Source: RGIG5675 sp050943435
GTDB lineage: Bacteria > Bacillota > Clostridia > Oscillospirales > Ruminococcaceae
Direction of reading: 5' to 3'
Assembly: GCA_050943435.1 (NCBI GenBank)
Contig: JBMNPE010000080.1
Location: forward strand, 1 to 6,032
DNA: 6,032 nucleotides
Each line of letters starts with the position of its first letter. Within the stretch, counting starts at the first letter, position 1. Both the position numbers and the translations under genes were made by a program. The notes beneath the pieces are model-generated. The model worked only from the letters and a program-made list of their open reading frames with translations, had not been told where the DNA came from and made no database searches. Below, piece by piece: positions 1 through 5,938 of the stretch.

Positions 1-402
1 CTGGGTGACTGAAGCTATCATCTCGAGATAAGTGGATTCCACAGTTCCGTCGGAGGCAAACACGACATAGAAATACCTCGTTTTAAACGGGGTCTCCTGG
101 TCGATTATGAATCCCGAGAAATTGTCCTTTGCCCCATTCGGGCCTTCTCCGTCGTCGGGCTTGTCCTCCGGGACCGTCCCCTGGCCCGAATCGTCGGGAG
201 GGGCGGAGCCGGTGCCGCTCGCGTCTCCTTTATTCGGAGTGAGGTCTCCGCCGTTCATTGCGATGTATTCGAGAGTGGAGTCCGCCCTCGTGAGCATCTG
301 GTATCTGCTCACGAGGGAAATGGCGGCCACAATGCAGACTATGACGATCAGAATCGAGACCATGGCCGTCAGTATGAATTTCTTTCTGAGTTTCTCAACC
401 AT
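1..402 (-). CDS. Sensor histidine kinase, N-terminal part (runs off the window edge)
   Basis: This is the first 134 residues of a membrane sensor kinase, the expected partner of the response regulator just upstream on the same strand. A short basic start (residues 3-8) is followed by one strong membrane segment at about 9-31. The outside region begins near residue 33 and holds a low-complexity Gly/Pro/Asp/Glu stretch at about 50-94. After it comes a segment with TPFKTRYFYV (104-113) and SDGTVES (117-123), a pattern I know from sensor domains of clostridial kinases. The second membrane segment, HAMP, His-phosphotransfer and ATPase domains would lie beyond base 1 and cannot be seen, so kinase function is inferred from context plus this sensor region. 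The ATG (400-402) lies inside the regulator's last codons and has no good Shine-Dalgarno, which points to translational coupling. The stimulus is unknown. Confidence 0.85.
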   Translation of the reverse strand, partial: MVEKLRKKFILTAMVSILIVIVCIVAAISLVSRYQMLTRADSTLEYIAMNGGDLTPNKGDASGTGSAPPDDSGQGTVPEDKPDDGEGPNGAKDNFSGFIIDQETPFKTRYFYVVFASDGTVESTYLEMIASVTQ

Positions 403-1072
403 TTTTTGATGTCAGCAGGTATCCTGTTCCCCTGAATGCATCTATTCTTGCGTCTGAGCCGATGAGCTTCAGCTTTTTCCTGAGATATGACATGTAGACC
501 CAGACAGTGTTTATTTCCGCCTCTGAGTCAAAGCCCCAGACGCTGTCCATTATGTGCTCCGTGCTCACCGGACTTCCGCCGGCAGTCATGAGCATCTCCA
601 TTATCTGGAATTCCTTGTTTCCGAGCCTTATGCAGTCATCAGGCCCCCTGAGCTCGTAGGTTGACCTGTTGAGAGTCGTGTTCCCGAAGGTGAGCACGCT
701 CTGGGTGTAGTTCTCCTTCCTCCTCGAAAGGGCCCTGATCCTTGCGAGGAGCTCATCCATTGAAAAGGGCTTGGGGAGATAGTCGTCCGCGCCTGCGTCT
801 AGCCCCTGGATCTTGTCCTCGACCTCTGACTTGGCAGTGAGCAGCAGCACCGGGGCGGTGATGCCCTCCTGGCGGATCTCCTTGAGCACCTCGATGCCGC
901 TCTTCTTGGGCATCATGATATCCAGAATTATCACATCGTAGTCGCCGGAAACAGCCCAGTCGTATGCGTCGGCGCCGTCGTAGACGGCATCGACGGAATA
1001 GTTGTTGTGCTTCAGGATAGCACATACAGCACTGGACATCTGTTTTTCGTCTTCCGCGTACAGTATTCTCAT
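395..1072 (-). CDS. OmpR/PhoB-family response regulator
   Basis: A 225-residue DNA-binding response regulator of normal family length. The receiver domain (about 1-118) has the acidic pocket at E7/D8, the phospho-acceptor D51 in LDIMMP, the switch T79 in LLLTAK and the invariant K101 in PKPF. The output domain (about 125-222) is a winged helix, with the recognition region in VWVYMSYLRKKL and the C-terminal hairpin RGTGYLL. Phosphorylation by the adjacent kinase should promote dimerisation and DNA binding. The ATG at 1070-1072 is chosen because GGAGG lies 10 nt upstream. The gene overlaps the kinase by 8 nt and is transcribed away from ppk, so the shared upstream region may be its own target. 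Family assignment is firm; the regulon cannot be read from sequence. A PhoB/PhoP-like role is attractive next to ppk but unproven. Confidence 0.95.
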   Translation of the reverse strand: MRILYAEDEKQMSSAVCAILKHNNYSVDAVYDGADAYDWAVSGDYDVIILDIMMPKKSGIEVLKEIRQEGITAPVLLLTAKSEVEDKIQGLDAGADDYLPKPFSMDELLARIRALSRRKENYTQSVLTFGNTTLNRSTYELRGPDDCIRLGNKEFQIMEMLMTAGGSPVSTEHIMDSVWGFDSEAEINTVWVYMSYLRKKLKLIGSDARIDAFRGTGYLLTSKNG

Positions 1073-1082
1073 ATTCAGAGAG

Positions 1083-1087
1083 CCTCC
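1083..1087 (-). promoter_or_regulatory. Ribosome binding site of the response regulator
   Basis: GGAGG on the minus strand, 10 nt before the ATG ending at 1072. It supports this start over any internal Met. Confidence 0.75.
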
Positions 1088-1096
1088 GCATTTTTA

Positions 1097-1124
1097 ATTA
1101 TGATACAACGCTGGGAGGAGACAA
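1097..1124 (-). promoter_or_regulatory. Candidate sigma-70-type promoter for the two-component operon
   Basis: On the minus strand, TTGTCT (plus 1119-1124, 4 of 6 to TTGACA) and CATAAT (plus 1097-1102, 5 of 6 to TATAAT) are separated by 16 nt. Transcription would begin near 1090, leaving a very short leader just ahead of the GGAGG at 1083-1087. The fit is fair and the short leader is a weakness; a promoter further upstream is possible. Confidence 0.4.
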
Positions 1125-1131
1125 TACAAGA

Positions 1132-1183
1132 AAAGCCTTTAAATCTGTGTAAAGCCGGCCTTACGGAACGGATTTTGGGCTTT
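1132..1183. repeat. AAAGCC repeat set in the divergent control region (possible operator)
   Basis: AAAGCC occurs at 1132-1137 and 1151-1156, and its reverse complement GGCTTT at 1178-1183. These lie between the leftward and rightward promoter candidates, about 50-70 nt and 20 nt upstream of the expected ppk transcript start. The 19-nt offset of the direct copies is not the roughly 10-11 nt spacing usual for OmpR-family tandem sites, and six-base repeats can arise by chance. A regulatory role is only a suggestion. Confidence 0.25.
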
Positions 1184-1191
1184 GGTTGGGC

Positions 1192-1197
1192 TATAAT
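1192..1197 (+). promoter_or_regulatory. -10 element (TATAAT) of the ppk promoter
   Basis: A perfect TATAAT about 57 nt before the ppk ATG, which would give a transcript start near 1204 and a leader of about 45 nt. No good -35 is present at 16-18 nt spacing (the 17-nt position reads CGGATT), and there is no TGn extension. A strong -10 with a weak -35 is typical of activator-dependent promoters. Confidence 0.5.
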
Positions 1198-1237
1198 ATC
1201 CATGACCCTATTACAGCGGCCCCGCGGCGCGCTTTTC

Positions 1238-1241
1238 GGAG
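1238..1241 (+). promoter_or_regulatory. Ribosome binding site deciding the ppk start
   Basis: GGAG lies 7 nt upstream of the ATG at 1249. The reading frame stays open back to a TTG at 1186, but that codon sits just before and against the -10 box and would precede the transcript start, so the ATG at 1249 is preferred. Confidence 0.65.
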
Positions 1242-1248
1242 ATATGAG

Positions 1249-3504
1249 ATGAAGAATGATGAAGAAAATCTAGAGATCAAAACCCCGGAATCTGAATCAC
1301 AGACAGCAGTCGTCACCCAGGATACCTACGACGCGACGGACTATTCCGAAACAAGCGGGGTAGAAAGAGGGGAAGAGGAACCCGAGAGGGTATATGTCCC
1401 AAGGAGGGAGCTCTGCAACAGGGAGCTCTCGTGGCTGGATTTCGAAATAAGGGTTGTCAAGGAAGCTACTCACCCCGACGTGCCTCTTCTCGAAAAGCTG
1501 AGATTCGTGTCAATTTATTTCTCCAACCTCGACGAATTTTTCCGGGTGAGGGTCGGCAGCCTGACGGACAGGATGAAGGACAGCCCCGATTCCAAGGATC
1601 CAATGACCGGCTGGACTCCACACAAGCAGATAGAGAAGATCATCAAGACCGTCAACGAGCAGAAGGAAGTGGTCGAGGGAATTTATGAGGAGATATGCCG
1701 CAGCCTTTCTGAGTACGGAGTGGACATTGTGGATTTCAATTCCATCCAGAAGGAGGACGAGGCTGTCTTCAAGAAAAACTTCGATACCCTCAAGACGCAG
1801 CTCTCCCCGCAGATCATCGGAAGCACGCATCCGTTCCCGTTCCTGCAGAACCAGGAGCAGTACGTCGTCGTGAACCTGATTGACGACAAGGACAGTAAAA
1901 CTGAAAAGATAGGCGTAGTGCCTGTAAACAGCCTTCCGCAGTACATATTCGTGACTTCGGGCGGAAGGCTCAAGGTCGCCATGACCTCCGAGATGATACA
2001 GCACTTCGTGAAATATGTGTTCAAGAAGCAGACCGTGGTCTCGAGCTGCATCGTCAGGATCACAAGAAATGCAGAGATACCCACTGACAAGGCAGCGATG
2101 GAGGCCGATTTCAGGCACGGCATGCAGAGGCTCATCAATTCGAGGAACAGGCTCAACCCGGTGAGGCTGCAGGTTGTGGGCGTCAAGTGCGACCAGATAG
2201 TAAAAAAGGTGTGCAAAGCGGTCGGCATGGACCAGGAGTACGTGATATACGGCAGAATGCCTCTAGACTTTTCATTCCTCAACGGCCTCATGGCGATGCC
2301 GCAGTTTTCATCCCTGAAATTCCCTCCTCACAAGCCTGCAAGAAACGTGGAGCTTGAAAAAGGCCAGATAATACCATACCTCGAAAAAAAGGACCTCCTG
2401 CTGTCGTTCCCGTTCCAGAGCATACAGCCGTTCATAGACCTTCTCTACGAGGCTGCCGACGACCCCACGGTCGAGGCGATAAAGATAACCCTCTACAGGC
2501 TCTCATCCTCGAGCAAGATAGCAGCTGCCCTTGCCTACGCGGCAGAGAGGGGCAAGGACGTGACATGCCTGCTGGAGCTCAGGGCGAGGTTCGACGAGCA
2601 GAACAACATAGACTACTCGAGGATGCTCGAGAGCGCCGGCTGCAACATCATGTACGGCCTACCGAGCTACAAGGTACATTCCAAGCTCTGCCTCATAAAG
2701 AGGAACAACAGCCAGAAAAAGAAATTCATAACCCAGATAGGCACCGGAAACTACAACGAGAAGACAGCCGAGCAGTATACGGATCTCATGCTTATTACGT
2801 CGTCAGACAGCATAGGGATGGATGCTTGGAACACCTTCAATGCACTGGCTTCTGGCGAAATATCGACCGGGATGCACAGCCTCTGGGTCGCACCGGATTC
2901 ATACATGCCGAGGCTGACAGCCCTGATGGACGAGCAGATAGCGCTCGGGAGCAACGGATATATTGCGATCAAGTGCAACTCCATGAACGACATACCCATC
3001 ATGAACAAGATGATAGAGGCAAGCCGTGCAGGGGTCAGGGTCGAGCTGTTCATAAGGGGAATCTGCTGCCTGATACCCGGAATACCGGGAATAACCGAGA
3101 ACATCACCGTCAAGAGCGTGGTAGGCAGGTATCTTGAGCATTCCAGGATCTTCGTCCTCGGCAGGGGAAAGCGCCAGAGGGTGTTCATAGGTTCCGGAGA
3201 CCTGCTTGAAAGAAATGTCAAGAAGAGAGTGGAGGCCTTTGTAGAGGTGTCAGACGATGACCTCAAGGCCAACGTGCTGAGGATAATAGAAGAACTGAGA
3301 AAAGACACTGCAGGCGGATGGGTGCTCAACTTCACCGGCGAGTGGAGGCCGCAGCTCGGGGACAACTATTCCAGCCAGAAAGCGCTGTCGGAGTACTTCG
3401 CCTCCGACGCATGCAGGATCAGGAAGCCCGGGACTGCATCCGAGAAACGCTACAGGTTCATTGAATGGATTAAAAATCTTTTCCGGAAAAAGACTAGGGT
3501 GTAA
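1249..3504 (+). CDS. ppk1: Polyphosphate kinase (PPK1 family)
   Basis: PPK1 reversibly moves the terminal phosphate of ATP onto inorganic polyphosphate, through a phosphohistidine intermediate. The N domain begins with NRELSWLDF (57-65) and SNLDEFFRVRVGS; the Asn-containing start of this motif helps bind ATP in characterised enzymes. A head domain fills the middle, and the first phospholipase-D-like C domain starts near 382. Catalytic landmarks are R417 (TLYR), R447 (ARFDE), the phosphorylated H477 in YKVHSK, and H631 in YLEHSR of the second C domain. Spacing from R417 and R447 to H477 (60 and 30) matches E. coli R375, R405 and H435. At 751 residues it is slightly longer than the usual ~700, because of an acidic, Ser/Thr-rich, probably disordered N-terminal extension (about 2-48). 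The C-terminus is basic. It probably shares a transcript with the downstream phosphofructokinase gene. The family call is very secure. Confidence 0.97.
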   Translation: MKNDEENLEIKTPESESQTAVVTQDTYDATDYSETSGVERGEEEPERVYVPRRELCNRELSWLDFEIRVVKEATHPDVPLLEKLRFVSIYFSNLDEFFRVRVGSLTDRMKDSPDSKDPMTGWTPHKQIEKIIKTVNEQKEVVEGIYEEICRSLSEYGVDIVDFNSIQKEDEAVFKKNFDTLKTQLSPQIIGSTHPFPFLQNQEQYVVVNLIDDKDSKTEKIGVVPVNSLPQYIFVTSGGRLKVAMTSEMIQHFVKYVFKKQTVVSSCIVRITRNAEIPTDKAAMEADFRHGMQRLINSRNRLNPVRLQVVGVKCDQIVKKVCKAVGMDQEYVIYGRMPLDFSFLNGLMAMPQFSSLKFPPHKPARNVELEKGQIIPYLEKKDLLLSFPFQSIQPFIDLLYEAADDPTVEAIKITLYRLSSSSKIAAALAYAAERGKDVTCLLELRARFDEQNNIDYSRMLESAGCNIMYGLPSYKVHSKLCLIKRNNSQKKKFITQIGTGNYNEKTAEQYTDLMLITSSDSIGMDAWNTFNALASGEISTGMHSLWVAPDSYMPRLTALMDEQIALGSNGYIAIKCNSMNDIPIMNKMIEASRAGVRVELFIRGICCLIPGIPGITENITVKSVVGRYLEHSRIFVLGRGKRQRVFIGSGDLLERNVKKRVEAFVEVSDDDLKANVLRIIEELRKDTAGGWVLNFTGEWRPQLGDNYSSQKALSEYFASDACRIRKPGTASEKRYRFIEWIKNLFRKKTRV

Positions 3505-3548
3505 AATTAGTGTAAGAATTGACTGGAGTTCAATAATCTTTATTTACT

Positions 3549-3553
3549 GGAGG
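3549..3553 (+). promoter_or_regulatory. Ribosome binding site deciding the phosphofructokinase start
   Basis: GGAGG lies 6 nt before the ATG at 3560. The frame is open further upstream to a TTG at 3461 inside ppk, but that start lacks support and would add 33 residues not seen in the family. Confidence 0.8.
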
Positions 3554-3559
3554 TATCGT

Positions 3560-4663
3560 ATGGCTGCAAAGAAAGTTGCCCTGCTGACATCCGGGGGAGA
3601 CTGCCCGGGGCTCAATGCCACGATGAGAGGAATAGGGAAGGCCCTTTACCAGAACATCAAGAACGTCGAAGTTTACGGATTTCTGGGAGGATTCCCGGGA
3701 ATGATAGCCGGAAACTACGCAAAGCTGTCCCCGCGCGATTTTTCGGGGATACTCACCCATGGAGGAACAATTCTCGGGTCGGGGAGGCAGCCGTTCAAGA
3801 CCATGAAGGTGATCGGCGACGACGGCGTCGACAAGGTCGCCAACATGAAGAAGATCTACGACGACCTGGGGCTGGACTGCCTGATGATTCTGGGCGGGAA
3901 CGGGACGCACAAGACAGCCAACCTCCTTGCAAACGAGGGAATGAACGTCATCGGCCTTCCGAAGACGATCGACAACGACATCTACGGCACGGACATGTGC
4001 TTTGGATTCCAGACGGCCCTGGAGGTCGCAACCGATGCCATTGACAGGGTTCATTCGACCGCTGAAAGCCACAACAGGTGCATGATAGTGCAGCTTATGG
4101 GCAACAAGGCCGGATGGCTCACTCTTTATTCCGGAATCGCCGGCGGGGCCGACATCATCCTGATCCCTGAAATACCTTTCGAGATGGAGAACGTCATCAA
4201 GGCTGTGAACATAAGGAGGAAGAACGGCCACAACTTCACGATAATTGCCGTTGCCGAAGGGGCCATGACCAAGGACGAGGCCAAGCTCAAGGAAAAGGAC
4301 AGGATCGCTGCGAGAAGAGGGAACGGATACAGAAATGTGGCCGAGCTCATAGAAGGCGCGCTTGTCAAGGAGGGAATCGAGACCAGGACGCTTGTCCCGG
4401 GATACATGCAGAGGGGCGGATCCCCCTGCGCATACGACAGGTTCCTCTGCACGAAGTTCGGAGTATACGCTGCAAATCTCTTTGACGAAGGAGTTTTCGG
4501 CGTCACCGTGGCTCTCAAGAACAACGAGGTCACCCACAACCTGCTCAGCAGCGTGGCCGGGAAGACCAAGTTCGTTCCCAAGGATGACCAGAGTGTCAAG
4601 CTCGCAAAGACTATGGGAATTACTTTCGGGGACAAGACTCCCGGAGACACCTACAAAAAGTAA
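3560..4663 (+). CDS. pfkA: 6-phosphofructokinase (PfkA superfamily, probably ATP-dependent)
   Basis: A 367-residue cytoplasmic enzyme that phosphorylates fructose 6-phosphate to fructose 1,6-bisphosphate, the committed glycolytic step. Visible motifs are the nucleotide loop TSGGDCPGLNA (10-20), GGNGT (112-116), the catalytic PKTIDND (134-140; D138 is the expected base and D140 a metal/substrate residue), MGNKAGWL in the fructose-6-phosphate region, and PGYMQRGGSP near residue 280. The donor-site signature is mixed. G115 sits where ATP enzymes have Gly (E. coli G104) and pyrophosphate enzymes have Asp, which favours ATP. K135 is the residue typical of pyrophosphate enzymes (Gly in E. coli PfkA), and N114 replaces the usual Asp of GGDG. 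I know this GGNGT form from a clostridial PFK group, so it is not a defect. It lies 55 nt after ppk1 with no terminator between and is followed by a strong terminator. Confidence 0.93.
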   Translation: MAAKKVALLTSGGDCPGLNATMRGIGKALYQNIKNVEVYGFLGGFPGMIAGNYAKLSPRDFSGILTHGGTILGSGRQPFKTMKVIGDDGVDKVANMKKIYDDLGLDCLMILGGNGTHKTANLLANEGMNVIGLPKTIDNDIYGTDMCFGFQTALEVATDAIDRVHSTAESHNRCMIVQLMGNKAGWLTLYSGIAGGADIILIPEIPFEMENVIKAVNIRRKNGHNFTIIAVAEGAMTKDEAKLKEKDRIAARRGNGYRNVAELIEGALVKEGIETRTLVPGYMQRGGSPCAYDRFLCTKFGVYAANLFDEGVFGVTVALKNNEVTHNLLSSVAGKTKFVPKDDQSVKLAKTMGITFGDKTPGDTYKK

Positions 4664-4711
4664 TGCCCGTTCCTCTATCTGCACTGCAGAGACAGGACAA
4701 TCGATTAACTG

Positions 4712-4746
4712 GCCCGAAGCTGAAATTCAGCTTCGGGCTTATTTTT
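4712..4746 (+). terminator. Intrinsic terminator after phosphofructokinase
   Basis: A perfect 12-bp stem (4712-4723 pairing with 4727-4738, starting GCCCGAAGCTGA) with a 3-nt loop is followed by TTATTTTT. It lies 48 nt past the pfkA stop. The opposite strand has no T-run after the stem, so it acts rightward only. It closes the ppk1-pfkA unit and isolates the lipoprotein genes downstream. Confidence 0.93.
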
Positions 4747-4847
4747 GTCAGGGTTGCATGCAGTTTTTTCAGCAAAAATCGAGGAAATGTGGCATATGCC
4801 CCGCATCTGGTAATTTGGGGTGGCTTAATGGAAAGAAAAAATTATCA

Positions 4848-4876
4848 TTGACATTGAATAGGATAAATGGTCAATT
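4848..4876 (+). promoter_or_regulatory. Candidate promoter of the lipoprotein operon
   Basis: A perfect -35 TTGACA (4848-4853) is followed at 17 nt by TCAATT (4871-4876), which matches the -10 consensus at only 3 of 6 positions. Location is right: after the terminator and before the GGAGG at 4895-4899. TATCAT at 4843-4848 is a rival -10 without a good -35. The rest of 4747-4909 holds no gene that I can support. Confidence 0.35.
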
Positions 4877-4892
4877 ATCGAGTCATTTTGAC
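4848..4892. repeat. TGAC/GTCA symmetry elements overlapping the candidate promoter
   Basis: TTGAC (4848-4852) is mirrored by GTCAA (4870-4874), extended loosely by ATT/AAT next to them. A second inverted pair, GTCA-TTT-TGAC, lies at 4882-4892. Four copies of the TGAC core within 45 bases around a promoter could be a repressor operator. One copy is simply part of the -35 box, and the region is AT-rich, so chance is possible. Confidence 0.3.
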
Positions 4893-4894
4893 GG

Positions 4895-4899
4895 GGAGG
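4895..4899 (+). promoter_or_regulatory. Ribosome binding site of the aldo-keto reductase lipoprotein
   Basis: GGAGG (within GGGGAGG) lies 10 nt before ATG 4910 and 7 nt before an in-frame TTG at 4907. The two starts differ by one residue. ATG is chosen as the stronger codon, and the response regulator in this window has the same 10-nt spacing. Confidence 0.7.
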
Positions 4900-4909
4900 C
4901 AGAATATTG

Positions 4910-5938
4910 ATGTCGGGAAGATCTGTCAGAAGTTTTATCCCGATGCTTGTCCTGGTGCTGATTCTGTCAGCGCTCAGCGGGTGCGGGGTAACATCGAGTC
5001 CGGAAGCTGCCTCTGATGAATCCGCAGCCTCTGCTTCCTCTCTGCCTGTTTCATCCGGAGCAGACGGAGACGGTTCGCAGCCTGAGACCGAGATCGTCTA
5101 TGCTCCTGGATTTGACTTTGAAACGCATACGGTCACCCTAAACAACGGGAACGAAATGCCGATACTGGGGATCGGGACATTCCGTCTATCTGACAGCGAA
5201 GCGGAGAATTCGGTCTACTGGGCTCTCAGGGACGGGTTCCGCCTCATAGATACTGCAGAGATATACGGGAATGAGGACGGCGTCGGCAGGGGAATTCAGA
5301 GGGCAATAGACGAAGGGTTTGTCACCAGGGAAGAGATCTTTGTGACCACAAAGCTGTGGACTGACTACTATGACGACGCGGACAGTGCGATAGACGATTC
5401 ACTCAGAAGGCTCGGGCTCGATTATATCGACCTCATGATCCTGCACCATTCCCAGCCGTCCAACGATGTCGAGGCATATCACGCACTTGAACAGGCGGTT
5501 TCCGACGGAAGAATCAGGAATATAGGGCTTTCGAACTACTATACGCCGGAGGACTTTGACCGTCTTGTGTCCCAGACCGAAATTATGCCGGCCGTCCTGC
5601 AGAACGAAACGCACCTCTACCATCAGAGCACTGACATGAAAAACCACATTGCACAGTACGGAACGGTGATGGAGTCCTGGTTCCCTCTCGGAGGCAGGGG
5701 ACACACCCAGGAGCTTTTCAACAATGAGACTGTTGTGAGCATTGCTGAAGCCCACGGGAAGACTTCCCCGCAGATAATCCTCAGGTGGCAGCTGCAGGCC
5801 GGCAACATCGCCATCCCAGGATCGAGCAATGAAGACCATATCGCCGAGGATTATGACATTTTTGACTTTGAACTTACCGAAGAAGAGATGGACAGGCTGA
5901 ATGCGCTGGACCGGAATGAGAGATTTGCGGATTACTGA
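4910..5938 (+). CDS. Aldo-keto reductase with lipoprotein signal peptide
   Basis: A 342-residue protein predicted to be exported by Sec and lipid-anchored outside the membrane. Residues 1-25 form a type II signal peptide: basic start, hydrophobic core 9-22, lipobox LSGC with C25 as the lipidated residue. A Ser/Ala/acidic tether (26 to about 70) leads to a full aldo-keto reductase barrel (about 72-342). The catalytic tetrad is present as D114, Y119, K148 and H179, with GRIRNIGLSN and a C-terminal FDFELTEEEMDRL also typical. These enzymes reduce carbonyls to alcohols with NAD(P)H. The segment binding the 2'-phosphate of NADPH, usually IPKS followed by Arg and Asn, reads IPGSSNEDH (302-310), so NADPH preference is doubtful. 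There is no twin-arginine motif, which matters because a cofactor would have to be found outside the cell. Fold and lipobox are clear; substrate and activity are unknown. The next lipoprotein gene overlaps its stop. Confidence 0.92.
   Translation: MSGRSVRSFIPMLVLVLILSALSGCGVTSSPEAASDESAASASSLPVSSGADGDGSQPETEIVYAPGFDFETHTVTLNNGNEMPILGIGTFRLSDSEAENSVYWALRDGFRLIDTAEIYGNEDGVGRGIQRAIDEGFVTREEIFVTTKLWTDYYDDADSAIDDSLRRLGLDYIDLMILHHSQPSNDVEAYHALEQAVSDGRIRNIGLSNYYTPEDFDRLVSQTEIMPAVLQNETHLYHQSTDMKNHIAQYGTVMESWFPLGGRGHTQELFNNETVVSIAEAHGKTSPQIILRWQLQAGNIAIPGSSNEDHIAEDYDIFDFELTEEEMDRLNALDRNERFADY

Noticed and set aside
107..409. 100-codon plus-strand frame at the window start
   Set aside because: It is antisense to the kinase, whose translation shows a clear membrane segment and sensor pattern.
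1186..1248. Upstream TTG start for ppk1 adding 21 residues
   Set aside because: It immediately precedes the TATAAT box, would lie before the expected transcript start, and lacks a ribosome site; ATG 1249 has GGAG at 7 nt.
1510..2291. Two 202-codon minus-strand frames inside ppk1
   Set aside because: Both lie within the strongly supported ppk1 gene and show no family motifs.
2751..3365. 204-codon minus-strand frame inside ppk1
   Set aside because: Shadow of conserved PPK1 coding sequence, including the H631 region; no supporting features.
3519..3546. TTGACT...TATTTA as a separate pfkA promoter, with a repeated ACTGGAG at 3522 and 3546
   Set aside because: The -10 matches only 3 of 6 bases and the transcript would start almost on the ribosome site. 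The 7-base repeat is probably chance. A weak internal promoter cannot be excluded.
3530..4684. 384-codon open frame on the minus strand across pfkA
   Set aside because: It mirrors pfkA, which has full family motifs and a good ribosome site. The translation has no recognisable domain; long antisense frames are common opposite genes with G/C-biased third positions.
4755..4800. Short palindromes TGCATGCA (4755-4762) and GGCATATGCC (4791-4800)
   Set aside because: Perfect but short and isolated, with no second copy or clear relation to a promoter.
4828..4851. Seven-residue open frame (MERKNYH) before the reductase
   Set aside because: It ends inside the -35 box of the candidate promoter and has no attenuator structure after it, so it is unlikely to be a leader peptide.
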